From contig NZ_PPFE01000002.1 of the NCBI RefSeq assembly GCF_002917925.1, positions 186,001-250,000 of the forward strand: a stretch of 64,000 nt of DNA, read 5' to 3'. The stretch comes from Roseovarius confluentis. GTDB lineage: Bacteria > Pseudomonadota > Alphaproteobacteria > Rhodobacterales > Rhodobacteraceae. The translations under genes and the position numbers were made by a program. This document shows, piece after piece, positions 11,307 through 20,614 of the stretch (position 1 is the stretch's first letter; each line of letters opens with the position of its first letter). The notes beneath the pieces are model-generated. The model searched no databases. It was given only the letters and a program-made list of their open reading frames with translations, and had not been told where the DNA came from.

Positions 11307-11765
11307 ATGCTTTGGACACGACGGGTATTGATCGCAAGCGGCGCTGCGGCACTGCTGGCACGGCCCGGGGTGGCCGACGAGCCGCGCTGGTACCAGAACC
11401 GGGCCTATGCTGCAGACGGCGCAGACGTCGTGGCCTATTTCGGGCTGGAACCGGGTGCGAACGGGGTGGCCGGATCGGATGAGTTCGTGACCGAGTGGAG
11501 CGGCGCGAAGTGGCGCTTTTCGTCTGCCGCGAACCAGGCGGCGTTCGAGGCGAACCCGCAGAAATACGCGCCGCAGTTTGGCGGCTATTGCTCCTGGGCA
11601 GTGTCGCAGGGCTACACCGCGCATGGCGACAAGGATGCCTGGACGGTGCATCAGGGCAGGCTTTACCTCAATTACAACAAGTCGGTGCGCCAACGATGGT
11701 CGGGGGACATCCCGGGCAACGTGTCGAAAGGCGAGGCGAACTGGTCGAAGGTCTTGGGTGGTTAG
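11307..11765 (+). CDS. YHS domain-containing secreted protein
   Basis: This encodes 152 residues. An N-terminal signal (TRRVLIASGAAALLARPGVADE) is followed by a YHS-type domain, with YAADGADVVAYFG at about residue 35, WRFSSAANQAAFEANPQKYAPQFGGYCSWAVSQG in the middle, and a LYLNYN core near the C-terminus. This matches the group called YHS domain-containing (seleno)proteins; the relevant Cys codon here is TGC, so no selenocysteine is needed. The start is taken at 11307 since AGGAGG ends six bases before it, whereas the ATG at 11301 touches the Shine-Dalgarno sequence. The function is unknown; a metal or haem-related periplasmic role is possible. Confidence 0.8.
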   Translation: MLWTRRVLIASGAAALLARPGVADEPRWYQNRAYAADGADVVAYFGLEPGANGVAGSDEFVTEWSGAKWRFSSAANQAAFEANPQKYAPQFGGYCSWAVSQGYTAHGDKDAWTVHQGRLYLNYNKSVRQRWSGDIPGNVSKGEANWSKVLGG

Positions 11766-11773
11766 CGTGGCCG

Positions 11774-11824
11774 CGCGTGGGTTTTCGTCCACCAAAGGTG
11801 GGTTTTCACCCACCCTACGATGCG
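11774..11824. repeat. Dispersed repeat, partial tandem copy
   Basis: A partial unit (GTGGGTTTTCGTCCACC) is followed directly by a full one (GGTGGGTTTTCACCCACCCT plus ACGATGCG). They lie between the convergent YHS and cytochrome P450 genes and almost fill that gap. Confidence 0.8.
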
Positions 11825-11833
11825 TGACGAAGG

Positions 11834-13216
11834 TCAGGCGACAGAGGCCGGTTGCGGCGCTGAGACCGGCTCGGCCTCGAGCCAGACGCCGCCTTCGGGG
11901 CGGAGGGTCAGGATCATCACCGGGTCGGGATTGCGGCCCGCGACGGGGGTGAAACGGAAGCGGTTCAGCAACGTGCCAAGGATGATCACCGCCTCTTGCA
12001 GCGCGAAGCTGGCGCCGATGCAGATGCGGGGGCCGTCTCCGAACGGAAGGTAGGCGTAGCGTTCCACGGATTTGCGATCCGCAAAGCGGTCGGGCCGAAA
12101 GGCGTCGGGATCCTCCCAGAGCATGTGATGGCGGTGAAGCGCATATATGGGCAGGATCACCGTGTCGCCCTTGCGGATCTCGCGCCCGCAGAGTGTATCA
12201 TTTGCCATGGCCGTGCGGGAAACCATCCCGGCAGGCGGATAGAGGCGCAGGGCCTCTTCGATGATCTGGCGCATGAAAGGGAGCTTTTCCACATGCTCGC
12301 CGGTAACCGGGCCGTCGCCGCAGATCTCGCGCAATTCGGCGCGGGCGCGGTCCTGCACGTCCTGGTCGAAGGCGCAAAGATAGAGCGACCATCCAAGGGC
12401 GAGCGCCGTCGTCTCGTGGCCCGCGACAATGAAGGTCAGCAGGTTGTCGCGCAGCTCGGCGGTGTTCATCTGGCGCTTGGTCTTGGGGTCCTCGCCTTCC
12501 ATCAGCAGGTCGAGAAGGTCCGGCACGCCATCGGGGCCACGCTGGCGGCGGGCCTCGATCGCCTCGTCGGCGATGCGGCGCATGTCGCCCACGGCGTTGC
12601 GGGAAAAGATCAGGCGGCCGGGGCGCGGTACCCAGTCGGGCGCGCCCAGCACATCGAGCAGGGAAATCTTCCCAGCTTCGGAGATATAGGCGTCGATGCC
12701 GCGATGGACCGCGTCGGCGTCGAACATGCCGTCGCCGGAAAAGGTGACGTCGGCGATGACGTCGAAGGTCGTGCGCACCATGTCGGCGGCCATGTCGATG
12801 GCGCGGGGGCCGGCCTGGGCCACGCGGTCGGCGCTGCGCTGGGCGGCGGCGGTCATGATCGGCGCAAGGTTCATCACGTTGCGGTGCGAGAACACCGGTG
12901 CGGCCGTGCGCCGCTGCCAGCGCCAATGCGCGCCCTCGGCAATGAAGAGGGAGTCGCCGATGGCCGGTTTCAGAAGGTTCTTGGTGACAAGCGACTTGGG
13001 ATAGGTCTCCACCCGCTCCAGCAGCATTTCGCGGATCGCGCCGGGGTCCATCACCATGTGCCAGCGCTTGCCGGTGCGGCCTGACACCATGGGCTGGCGG
13101 GTGGCAAGCTCGGGGATGATGCTGAGCACGTTGCGCCGCGCCGCGCCGAGACTGCCGAGAATGCCCATCGGCTCGGTGACGAGGGGCACTTTGACGGGGG
13201 TGTCGGCGTGGGACAT
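11834..13216 (-). CDS. Cytochrome P450
   Basis: This encodes about 460 residues of a soluble cytochrome P450 monooxygenase. The I-helix oxygen-binding motif appears as FIVAGHETTAL, the K-helix as EEALRLYPP (ExxR), and the haem loop as FGDGPRICIGASFAL with the thiolate Cys. The enzyme resembles fatty-acid or xenobiotic-type class I bacterial P450s; no ferredoxin or ferredoxin reductase gene is adjacent, so its redox partner must lie elsewhere. The ATG at 13216 is preferred: GGAG lies eight bases upstream, while an extension to 13480 has no conserved sequence. Substrate cannot be predicted. Confidence 0.93.
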   Translation of the reverse strand: MSHADTPVKVPLVTEPMGILGSLGAARRNVLSIIPELATRQPMVSGRTGKRWHMVMDPGAIREMLLERVETYPKSLVTKNLLKPAIGDSLFIAEGAHWRWQRRTAAPVFSHRNVMNLAPIMTAAAQRSADRVAQAGPRAIDMAADMVRTTFDVIADVTFSGDGMFDADAVHRGIDAYISEAGKISLLDVLGAPDWVPRPGRLIFSRNAVGDMRRIADEAIEARRQRGPDGVPDLLDLLMEGEDPKTKRQMNTAELRDNLLTFIVAGHETTALALGWSLYLCAFDQDVQDRARAELREICGDGPVTGEHVEKLPFMRQIIEEALRLYPPAGMVSRTAMANDTLCGREIRKGDTVILPIYALHRHHMLWEDPDAFRPDRFADRKSVERYAYLPFGDGPRICIGASFALQEAVIILGTLLNRFRFTPVAGRNPDPVMILTLRPEGGVWLEAEPVSAPQPASVA

Positions 13217-13369
13217 GGGGACTCCGGTTCTGTCTACGTTAAACATAGGCGCGCCAGGGGCAGGCGGCAAACCGGCGGCGGAAATCTGCGGCAATATGGG
13301 GCAGGGCGGGAATTGCCAGCGCCGGGCGGTCTTGCTATCGCTGAAAGTGGACGGATCCGGGGGGCGGGG

Positions 13370-14038
13370 ATGCTGCGAATACTGGCTTTGGGGTTGATGA
13401 TTGCCGGCGTGGCGGCCTGTACACGGGTGGATGACCTGGGCGATGCGCCGGTCTACCTGGGCAATTTTCATCTCGGGCATAACGTGGTGGCGGCGCCCAA
13501 CCTGCAGAAAGGGCCGCTGTCGCGCGAGGCCAGCAAGGCGGCGTGGATCGCGGCGATGACAGAGGCGGTGGATAAACGGTTCTCGCGGCAGGAGGGCACG
13601 CGGCTATATCACCTGGGCATCACGCTGGAGGCCTATGTTCTGGCGCGCGCCGGCATCCCGGTTGTGGCGGCGCCGAAGTCGGTGCTCGTGCTGAAGGTCA
13701 CGGCCTGGGACGACGCCAAACAGGCCCGGCTGAACGAGACGCCGGAACTGATTACCGTGATCGAGAGCCTGTCGGGCGATACGGTCGTGGGTTCGGGCCT
13801 GACGCGGACGGCGGAGGAGCAGATGCAGGTGTTGACGCAAAAGGCGGCCAAGCTGATCGAGAACTGGCTGGTGCGGCAGAACAATGCCGAGGGCTGGTTC
13901 GAGGATGATGGCCGGCCCGCCCGGTCCAAGGCCAAGGCTCGCGCTGCGGAAGCGCGCGCAGCGGCCTCGGAAGAGGAGCGGATGCAGGCGGCGGCCAAGG
14001 CGGCGTTGAAAAAGGCCGACGCGCAGGCGGCGCAGTAG
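13370..14038 (+). CDS. Putative lipoprotein of unknown function
   Basis: This encodes 222 residues. The N-terminus MLRILALGLMIAGVAACTR is a lipoprotein signal with the lipidated Cys in AGVAAC. The mature part has no motif I recognise. It ends in a charged Ala/Lys/Glu-rich tail (residues about 185-222) that should form a helix or coiled coil. The ATG at 13370 is chosen because it puts the signal at the start; the frame is open further upstream. The gene sits between the P450 gene and the tuf promoter on the plus strand. Confidence 0.6.
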   Translation: MLRILALGLMIAGVAACTRVDDLGDAPVYLGNFHLGHNVVAAPNLQKGPLSREASKAAWIAAMTEAVDKRFSRQEGTRLYHLGITLEAYVLARAGIPVVAAPKSVLVLKVTAWDDAKQARLNETPELITVIESLSGDTVVGSGLTRTAEEQMQVLTQKAAKLIENWLVRQNNAEGWFEDDGRPARSKAKARAAEARAAASEEERMQAAAKAALKKADAQAAQ

Positions 14039-14056
14039 CCCGTCTCCTGTGCCTGT

Positions 14057-14092
14057 GTCATCCCTGCCTGCGCGGGCGTCGGAAAGACGCAT
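14057..14092. repeat. GTCATCCCTGCCTGCGCGGGCG-type repeat fragment
   Basis: The stretch GTCATCCCTGCCTGCGCGGG with a following GCGTC-GGAAA-GACGC hairpin resembles the common alphaproteobacterial GTCATTCCCGCGCAGGCGGGAA repeat. It lies between the lipoprotein stop and the tuf promoter. The assignment to that repeat family is from memory. Confidence 0.35.
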
Positions 14093-14099
14093 GAACCGC

Positions 14100-14128
14100 T
14101 TGATTTTCCCGGTTGAAGCCAATAAATC
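14100..14128 (+). promoter_or_regulatory. Probable tuf promoter
   Basis: TTGATT at 14100-14105 and TAAATC at 14123-14128 are separated by 17 bases, fitting a sigma-70 promoter. Transcription would begin near 14135, giving a leader of about 50 bases before the tuf ATG. Confidence 0.5.
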
Positions 14129-14186
14129 CGCGGCCAGTAGCAATTCGGGCCGCGACAGGCCCCCAATAGGATAAGGCGCCCACGAG

Positions 14187-15362
<1,176 letters not shown>

Positions 15363-15384
15363 TCTGAGGCAAAGCTGAAAGTAC

Positions 15385-15416
15385 AAGGCGGGGGAAATCT
15401 TTCCTCCGCCTTTTTT
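15385..15416 (+). terminator. Intrinsic terminator of tuf
   Basis: AAGGCGGGGGAAA and TTTCCTCCGCC form a G/C-rich stem with a short loop, followed by TTTTTT at 15411-15416, 23 bp after the tuf stop codon. Confidence 0.9.
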
Positions 15417-15467
15417 GCGTTTGATGTAATTATTCAAACACTTTGAAACTTCAGATGAGACTCGACT

Positions 15468-15944
15468 GTGTTTGAAAAACTAAAGGCCGCGGTTCTATTG
15501 CTCGCTACTACAACTTTTCCTGCGATCAGCCAGGACATCCCGTCGGCCTATTCAGAGTATTATGGCGTCGTAGAGCGCGTGATTGATGGTGATACGATAG
15601 TTGTTCGTTTGGAACTATGGCCCGGACTTGAAGCAGTTTATTCCGTTCGTGCCAAAGACATTGATGCACCTGAGCTGCGTGGTGCTGGTTGCCCAGCGGA
15701 AAAAACTTGGGCCGAGGAGGCTCGGGATAAAGCGGAACGGCTCTACGGTCCCGGTACAGAGATTAGAATTGAAAACGTGGAGCTTGATAGTTTTGGTCGC
15801 GCAGTTGCCGATATCAGAAGATATAGGTCGGATCGCTGGCTTTATTTCGCCAAGGAGATGGTGGACAGTGACATGGCTGAAGCTTGGCAAGAAGGGTGGC
15901 CGGACATCGACTGGTGTGAACTCGCGAAATCACGCGCAGAATGA
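15468..15944 (+). CDS. Secreted thermonuclease-family (SNase-like) nuclease
   Basis: This encodes 158 residues with a signal peptide (KLKAAVLLLATTTFPAISQ) and one staphylococcal-nuclease domain. The three catalytic residues can be matched to S. aureus nuclease: Arg and Glu in YSVRAKDIDAPELR (spaced eight apart) and the second Arg in DSFGRAVADI. The Ca-site Asp is in VIDGDTIVV. The start is GTG at 15468; no better upstream start exists. The base composition is clearly AT-richer than its neighbours, with many TTT, AAA and GAT codons, which suggests horizontal acquisition. It is inserted between tuf and genes that precede tRNA-Trp. Degradation of extracellular or periplasmic nucleic acid is the likely role. 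Confidence 0.85.
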   Translation: MFEKLKAAVLLLATTTFPAISQDIPSAYSEYYGVVERVIDGDTIVVRLELWPGLEAVYSVRAKDIDAPELRGAGCPAEKTWAEEARDKAERLYGPGTEIRIENVELDSFGRAVADIRRYRSDRWLYFAKEMVDSDMAEAWQEGWPDIDWCELAKSRAE

Positions 15945-15966
15945 CCAAAGACTGAAACAACCACGC

Positions 15967-15993
15967 GTCATCCCGGACTTGATCCGGGATCTC
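15967..15993. repeat. GTCATCCCGGACTTGATCCGGGATCTC repeat
   Basis: ATCCCGGA at 15970 and TCCGGGAT ending at 15990 form an 8-bp perfect stem with a 5-base loop. This sequence is a widespread short palindromic repeat in alphaproteobacteria; a related copy lies at 26539 downstream of rplL. Confidence 0.75.
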
Positions 15994-16006
15994 TCTTACA
16001 AAGTCG

Positions 16007-16038
16007 AAAGGGCGTCCAGAACGGGCGCCCTTTTCTTT
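16007..16038 (+). terminator. Intrinsic terminator after the nuclease gene
   Basis: AAGGGCGTCC pairs with GGGCGCCCTT (one G-T pair) around a 5-base loop and is followed by TTCTTTTT. It lies some 60 bp beyond the nuclease stop codon. Confidence 0.75.
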
Positions 16039-16064
16039 TTCGGGCTGGGGTGAGATCAAGGCGC

Positions 16065-16721
16065 ATGGCATATCCGTTTCCCACCCCGGACACGCGCAAT
16101 CCGTTGATCCTGCCCGATGGATCCGCCCATGCGGGGACGGTATTTCTGAAAGCGGTGATCGATCATCCGCGGTTCATCGTGGGCGATTACAGCTATGCCA
16201 GTGCCACGCATCCGCCCGACGACTGGGCGACGCATCTTGCGCCGTATCTGTTTCCGGTCTCGGACGAGAGGCTGGTGATCGGCAGGTTCTGCCAAATCGC
16301 GGATGGGGTGGTTTTCATCACCGCCTCGGCCAACCACCGGCGCGACGGGTTTTCGACGTTTCCATTCGCCGTGTTCGACCATGCCACGGCCGCGAACCGG
16401 CCCAGCCTGCCGGAGTGGTCGGGCCCGGACACGGTGCTGGGGCATGACGTTTGGTTGGGCAAGGATGTGCGGGTGCTGCCGGGGGCGCGGTTGGGCAACG
16501 GCGTGATCGTGGCGGCGGGGGCCGTGGTGCGGGGCGACGTGCCGGATTACGCGGTGGTGGCCGGCAACCCCGCGCGGGTGGTGAAGATGCGCTTCGACGC
16601 GGAGACCATCGCACGGCTGAACGCGCTGGCGTGGTGGCACTGGCCCATCGACCGTATCCTGAAGCATGAGGCGGCGATCTGCGGCGCGGACATGAATGCG
16701 CTGGAGCAGGCTGCGCCGTAA
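16065..16721 (+). CDS. CatB-related O-acetyltransferase
   Basis: This encodes 218 residues of the left-handed beta-helix xenobiotic acetyltransferase family (VatD/CatB-like), which move an acetyl group from acetyl-CoA to a hydroxyl. The hexapeptide pattern is visible in VIGRFCQIADGVVF, then ITASANHRRDGFSTFPF carrying the catalytic His, and later VWLGKDVRVLPGARLGNGVIVAAGAVVRGDVPDYAVVAGNPARVVKMRF. The ATG at 16065 is used; an upstream in-frame start at 16050 adds five residues. The substrate could be an antibiotic or a cell-surface sugar; the sequence alone does not decide. Confidence 0.85.
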   Translation: MAYPFPTPDTRNPLILPDGSAHAGTVFLKAVIDHPRFIVGDYSYASATHPPDDWATHLAPYLFPVSDERLVIGRFCQIADGVVFITASANHRRDGFSTFPFAVFDHATAANRPSLPEWSGPDTVLGHDVWLGKDVRVLPGARLGNGVIVAAGAVVRGDVPDYAVVAGNPARVVKMRFDAETIARLNALAWWHWPIDRILKHEAAICGADMNALEQAAP

Positions 16722-16952
16722 CGGCGATTGTCGAACCCCATGAGGCAATCCGCCACAGAGCGGGCCGAGCCCCGGTAAGGCGGTTTCTCACGGTTCCGGG
16801 CGAAGGGGTAGGCCGAAGCAGGGTGGGAAACTGTTGTGAAATCAAGCGCTAGGCCGGGTTTCTGCAGTTGCAGCATCGGCGTGGCATACCGTAGTATTCC
16901 GTTAAGGTATTGAAATATTGACATTTTTTTAAGGCGGCGCAATTCTTCTCGG

Positions 16953-17831
16953 ATGGAGGAGCACGCCTTGGACCAAGTGAACCTGTCGGCATGGAAAGGA
17001 CGAACGGAGACGCGCGAAGGCGTGATCGCCCCGGCACAGGCCGCACAGATCCATGCGACCATCGGCGATACGGCACGTGACGCGCCGAAGATGGGCGAGG
17101 CGATGCCGCCGCTCTGGCACTGGTGCGCCTTCCCGCCCGTCTGCCCGCTGGAGAAGCTGGCAACGGACGGGCATCCGAAGCTGGGAGGGTTCCTGCCGCC
17201 GGTACCCTTGGGGCGCCGGATGTGGGCCGGAGGCAAGCTTAGTTTCGGCGCGCCGTTGCGCGTCGGGGTGCCCTTTGCCAGCCGATCGACCATCGCGGGG
17301 GTGACCGAGAAGGCCGGGAAAACCGGGCGCATGGTCTTCGTGTCGGTCGACCATCAGTTGAGCGCGGAGGGCGCGGTGGTGATCGAGGAGCGGCAGGACA
17401 TCGTTTACCTGGACCTGCCGACCGAATTTCGCCCGCCTTTGAGACAGCCGATGCCGGAGGAGACGGTCGGACACTGGGCCCAGCCTGTCAACGAGGCGCT
17501 TCTGTTCCGGTTTTCGGCCATCACCTTCAACGCGCATCGCATCCACTATGACCTGCCCTATGCGCAAGAGGTCGAGCATTACCCGGGCCTTGTCGTTCAC
17601 GGGCCGATGCAGGCCGCGTGGCTGATGCGGGCGGCGACGGATGTGAAGGGGCGGGCGCCTGACAGTTTTGCTTTCAGGGGCGTGCATCCGATGCTGCTGA
17701 TCCCCGGGGAAAGCGGGGAGATGACGATTGCCGCCTGCGCGTCGGAGGAGGCGCGCGGGCTGACATTACATACCGGACAGGCCGGGCATCAATGCATGCA
17801 GGCCACCGCCACATGGGAGGAAACCACGTGA
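16953..17831 (+). CDS. MaoC-like hydratase, probable mesaconyl-C4-CoA hydratase
   Basis: This encodes 292 residues of a double hot-dog hydratase (FAS1-like dehydratase). The N-terminal half has PPLWHWCAFPP and LPPVPLGRRMWAGGKLSFGAPLRVG. The C-terminal half has the hydratase motif FRFSAITFNAHRIHYDLPYA (Asn-Ala-His-Arg-Ile-His-Tyr), and LVVHGPMQAAWLM follows. Such proteins act on mesaconyl-C4-CoA or itaconyl-CoA to form citramalyl-CoA. The start is ATG 16953 or TTG 16968; both are plausible because GGAGG follows the ATG. Its stop overlaps the GTG of the next gene (GTGA), so the two proteins are coupled, which supports the pathway call. Confidence 0.7.
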   Translation: MEEHALDQVNLSAWKGRTETREGVIAPAQAAQIHATIGDTARDAPKMGEAMPPLWHWCAFPPVCPLEKLATDGHPKLGGFLPPVPLGRRMWAGGKLSFGAPLRVGVPFASRSTIAGVTEKAGKTGRMVFVSVDHQLSAEGAVVIEERQDIVYLDLPTEFRPPLRQPMPEETVGHWAQPVNEALLFRFSAITFNAHRIHYDLPYAQEVEHYPGLVVHGPMQAAWLMRAATDVKGRAPDSFAFRGVHPMLLIPGESGEMTIAACASEEARGLTLHTGQAGHQCMQATATWEETT

Positions 17832-19066
17832 ACAAGATCTTGAAAGACATGAGGGTGGTCGAGGGCTCCGCGTTTGTCGCGGTGCCGCTGGCGGGGATGA
17901 CACTGGCGCAGATGGGCGCCGAGGTGATCCGGTTCGACCGGCTGGAAGGCGGCCTGGATTTCGGGCGCTGGCCGCTGGCGCCGGATGGGCAAAGCCTGTT
18001 CTGGGCGGGGCTGAACAAGGGAAAGAAGTCGGTCGCGGTGAACATGCGGTCGCGCGAGGGCCGCGAGTTGATCAGCCGGATCATCACTGCGCCGGGGCCG
18101 GATGCGGGGATGTTTCTGACCAACCTGCGGGTGCGGGGCTGGATGGATTACGCGACCCTGAGCAAGCGGCGCAGCGACCTGGTGATGGTCAGCCTGCTGG
18201 GAGACCGCGAGGGGCGGCCGCAGGTGGATTACACGGTGAACCCGTCCATCGGTGTGCCACACATGACGGGCCCGGAGGGACGCGAGGACCCGGTGGCCAG
18301 TGCGCTGCCGGCATGGGATCTGATTGCCGGCAACCTCGCGGTGTCGAGCCTGCTGGCGGCCGAGCGGCACAGGCTGCGCCACGGCGCGGGGCAGGAGGTT
18401 GTCCTGACCCTGAAGGACGTCGCGGCGGCCACGATGGCGCATCTGGGTATGGTCGGAGACGTGCATCTAAACAATAATGAGCGGGGCAAGTCAGGTAATG
18501 CGCTTTACGGGGCATATGGGCAGGATTTCGTCTGTGCCTGCGGCGGACGCGTGATGGTGATCGGGCTGACCCAGCGGCAATGGGAAGGGTTGGTCAATGC
18601 CACGGGCAAGAATGACCAGATGACGATGCTGGCCAAGCGGCACAAGGTGGACATGAGTGACGAGGGCGTGCGCTGGACGCTGCGCCACGAGATCACAACA
18701 ATCCTTGCGCCATGGTTTGCGGAGCGGCGGATCGAGGAATTCGCCGGGGACTTCAACGCGATGGGCCTGACGTGGTCGGTGTTCCGCAGCACGCGGGAGG
18801 CCGTGCAAGAGGATCCGGATTTCGGTGAGGCGAACCCGATGTTCTCGATGACGGAGCAGCCCGGGATGGGTCGATTCCCAGTGCCGGGGCATCCGGCCGA
18901 ATTCGGCAGCCATGGTCGCGTGCGGCCCGCGCCCGCGCCTGCACTGGGCGCGCACACCGAGGAGGTGCTGGGCGACGTGGCACGGATGAGCGATACGGAA
19001 ATTTCGAAGCTCTTCGACGACGGGATCGTGGCGAGCCCGGACTATCGCAAGAAATCCGCCGCCTGA
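17828..19066 (+). CDS. mct: Class III CoA-transferase, probable 2-methylfumaryl-CoA isomerase (mesaconyl-CoA C1-C4 transferase)
   Basis: This encodes 412 residues of the CaiB/BaiF family. The N-terminus MRVVEGSAFVAVPLAGMTLAQMGAEVIRFD and the LFWAGLNKGKKSVAVNM block match the subfamily that moves CoA between the two carboxyls of mesaconate. A VDYTVNPSIGVPHMTGP segment places a candidate catalytic Asp near residue 134. The GTG at 17828 is chosen because GGGAGG lies seven bases upstream and it overlaps the hydratase stop codon; a frame extension to 17792 has no support. Together with the hydratase gene, it would convert mesaconyl-C1-CoA to citramalyl-CoA. The lyase step is not encoded in this window. 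Confidence 0.75.
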   Translation: MNKILKDMRVVEGSAFVAVPLAGMTLAQMGAEVIRFDRLEGGLDFGRWPLAPDGQSLFWAGLNKGKKSVAVNMRSREGRELISRIITAPGPDAGMFLTNLRVRGWMDYATLSKRRSDLVMVSLLGDREGRPQVDYTVNPSIGVPHMTGPEGREDPVASALPAWDLIAGNLAVSSLLAAERHRLRHGAGQEVVLTLKDVAAATMAHLGMVGDVHLNNNERGKSGNALYGAYGQDFVCACGGRVMVIGLTQRQWEGLVNATGKNDQMTMLAKRHKVDMSDEGVRWTLRHEITTILAPWFAERRIEEFAGDFNAMGLTWSVFRSTREAVQEDPDFGEANPMFSMTEQPGMGRFPVPGHPAEFGSHGRVRPAPAPALGAHTEEVLGDVARMSDTEISKLFDDGIVASPDYRKKSAA

Positions 19067-19115
19067 GGGCCGGACGCGGGGCGAAAAAATCCGTGCGGGC
19101 AGCGGGAAAGGGGAC

Positions 19116-19144
19116 TTGATTCCGGCGCCCATGTGCCGTACCTG
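19116..19144 (+). promoter_or_regulatory. Probable tRNA-Trp promoter
   Basis: TTGATT at 19116-19121 and TACCTG at 19139-19144 are 17 bases apart. Transcription from about 19151 would give only a few bases of 5' leader before the tRNA. Confidence 0.4.
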
Positions 19145-19157
19145 AGGCGTCGGCCTT

Positions 19158-19233
19158 AGGGGTATAGCTCAGCTGGTAGAGCGACGGTCTCCAAAACCGT
19201 AGGTCGCGGGTTCGAGCCCTGCTGCCCCTGCCA
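19158..19233 (+). tRNA. tRNA-Trp (anticodon CCA)
   Basis: This 76-base sequence folds as a full cloverleaf: acceptor AGGGGTA/TGCCCCT, D-arm GCTC/GAGC, anticodon arm ACGGT-CTCCAAA-ACCGT with anticodon CCA, T-arm GCGGG-TTCGAGC-CCTGC, and encoded 3' CCA. In alphaproteobacteria a tRNA-Trp gene normally lies between tuf and secE, as it does here with extra genes interposed. Confidence 0.97.
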
Positions 19234-19414
19234 TTCGCTTTCATGACATTGCAGCTGTCCGGCATCGCGCCTTTTGTTGGGCTGGCAATCCGTCAGAGAT
19301 TGGCCACATGTCCAGCGCATCACGAAATTAACCCTAGCACGTCGCAAAGTTACCCCATTCACCCTGCAATTGTTTCCGAGATGGTGAAAACTTGTGAATG
19401 AGGGGACGTGACCC

Positions 19415-20416
19415 ATGAAAATCATGGTCGTGGACGATGAAGAAATCATAGTTGCGCTGCTTGCGGAATACCTGAAGGAGATGGGATTCGAGGATGTTAC
19501 CACGGCGGCATCGGGCGAAGAGGCGCTGGAGGTCATCGCCGCGCAGGACAGTCCTTTCGATTGCTTTCTGCTGGACGTCAAGATGGGCGGCATGGATGGA
19601 ATCGATCTGTGTTCGAGAATCCGCGAGATGCCCGAGTACTGGATTGCGCCGATCATCATGATCACCTCGGCCGCGGCCAAGCAGCACATGCACGAGGCCT
19701 TCGATGCCGGGGCGACGGATTACATGATGAAGCCCATCGAGCATATCGACCTGCGGGTGCGCATCCAGATCGCGATGCTGCTGGTCGAGACGCTAAAGAG
19801 CGAGGCCGAGAGCCGCAGCGCGCTGAAGGCCGCGCTGCGGACTTCGCCCAAAGCCGGGCAGTTCGATCCCTCGATGCGGATCACCTATTCCGATGTTCCC
19901 AACATGCGCGACTACTTCCAGTTGGAAAACAGGCTTCTGAGACTGAGCGAGGGAACTTATGCGATGACGCTTCTGTCGATCGAGATCGACGGGATCGAGA
20001 AGCTGGGCGCGCGATTGGGTCAGGGCGATTTCCTGGATATCGTGGAGGCGGTGGCGAACATCATCGGAAAGACGCTTCCGGCCAGAGGTGCCTCGCTTTC
20101 CTACGTGGGCTTCGGCAAGTTCGTCTGCCTTGTCGTGGTGCGCAACCATATCGTGCCGAACCTTTTACAGGCGCGTATCCGGGACGCGTTCGGGGCCTTT
20201 GAGGCCGCGCACGACATACTGTCGCCCGGCGAACTGGAACTGAAAGTGGCGGCGTTGTCGAGCAAGCGGATGTTGGCGCCAGATGTCGCCATCGGCCTGA
20301 TCCGGCGCTTTGTCGGCTCCCTTGGGTCGAGCGAGAACATGACGTTGCCGCCGATTTCGAAAGTGCAGGAAGGAATTTTCCGTCGGAGCAGCGGCGCCAA
20401 GAACAAGGTCGAGTGA
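19415..20416 (+). CDS. Response regulator with receiver and degenerate GGDEF-like domain
   Basis: This encodes 333 residues. Residues 1-120 form a canonical receiver domain, with Asp7/Asp8, phospho-acceptor Asp54 (FLLDVKMGG), Thr84 and Lys106 all present. After a linker, residues 165-315 look like a diguanylate-cyclase fold, but the signature is GFGKF at 232-236 instead of GGDEF, and the I-site is not visible, so cyclase activity is unlikely. A GAGGGG precedes the ATG. The C-terminal half aligns with that of the minus-strand regulator at 24020-25006, with the decayed motif at almost the same residue number. No cognate histidine kinase is adjacent. Confidence 0.85.
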   Translation: MKIMVVDDEEIIVALLAEYLKEMGFEDVTTAASGEEALEVIAAQDSPFDCFLLDVKMGGMDGIDLCSRIREMPEYWIAPIIMITSAAAKQHMHEAFDAGATDYMMKPIEHIDLRVRIQIAMLLVETLKSEAESRSALKAALRTSPKAGQFDPSMRITYSDVPNMRDYFQLENRLLRLSEGTYAMTLLSIEIDGIEKLGARLGQGDFLDIVEAVANIIGKTLPARGASLSYVGFGKFVCLVVVRNHIVPNLLQARIRDAFGAFEAAHDILSPGELELKVAALSSKRMLAPDVAIGLIRRFVGSLGSSENMTLPPISKVQEGIFRRSSGAKNKVE

Positions 20417-20438
20417 CTCTTCGGTAAACACGGCAGAT

Positions 20439-20466
20439 CCCGCGCTGCGCATTGGCGCAGCGCGGG
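20439..20466 (+). terminator. Strong hairpin after the response regulator gene
   Basis: CCCGCGCTGCGC and GCGCAGCGCGGG form a perfect 12-bp stem with a 4-base loop, 22 bases after the stop codon. No T-tract follows, so it may terminate inefficiently, protect the 3' end or need Rho. Confidence 0.5.
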
Positions 20467-20614
20467 TGGCGCGCAACGCCGGGGTGTGTCTGCCAATTTT
20501 CTGCCCCGACAAAGTCATTTTGTGGCCACAGTTCAGCCCTAGCCCATGAATCGCAATGCGGACCCTTGGGGGAAGGACGCGATGCGGTCACCACGTGGGG
20601 GCGTGGAACCTTGA

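Noticed and set aside
11307..11765. Selenoprotein in the YHS-domain family
   Set aside because: The family includes selenoproteins, but the key codon here is TGC and no in-frame TGA occurs.
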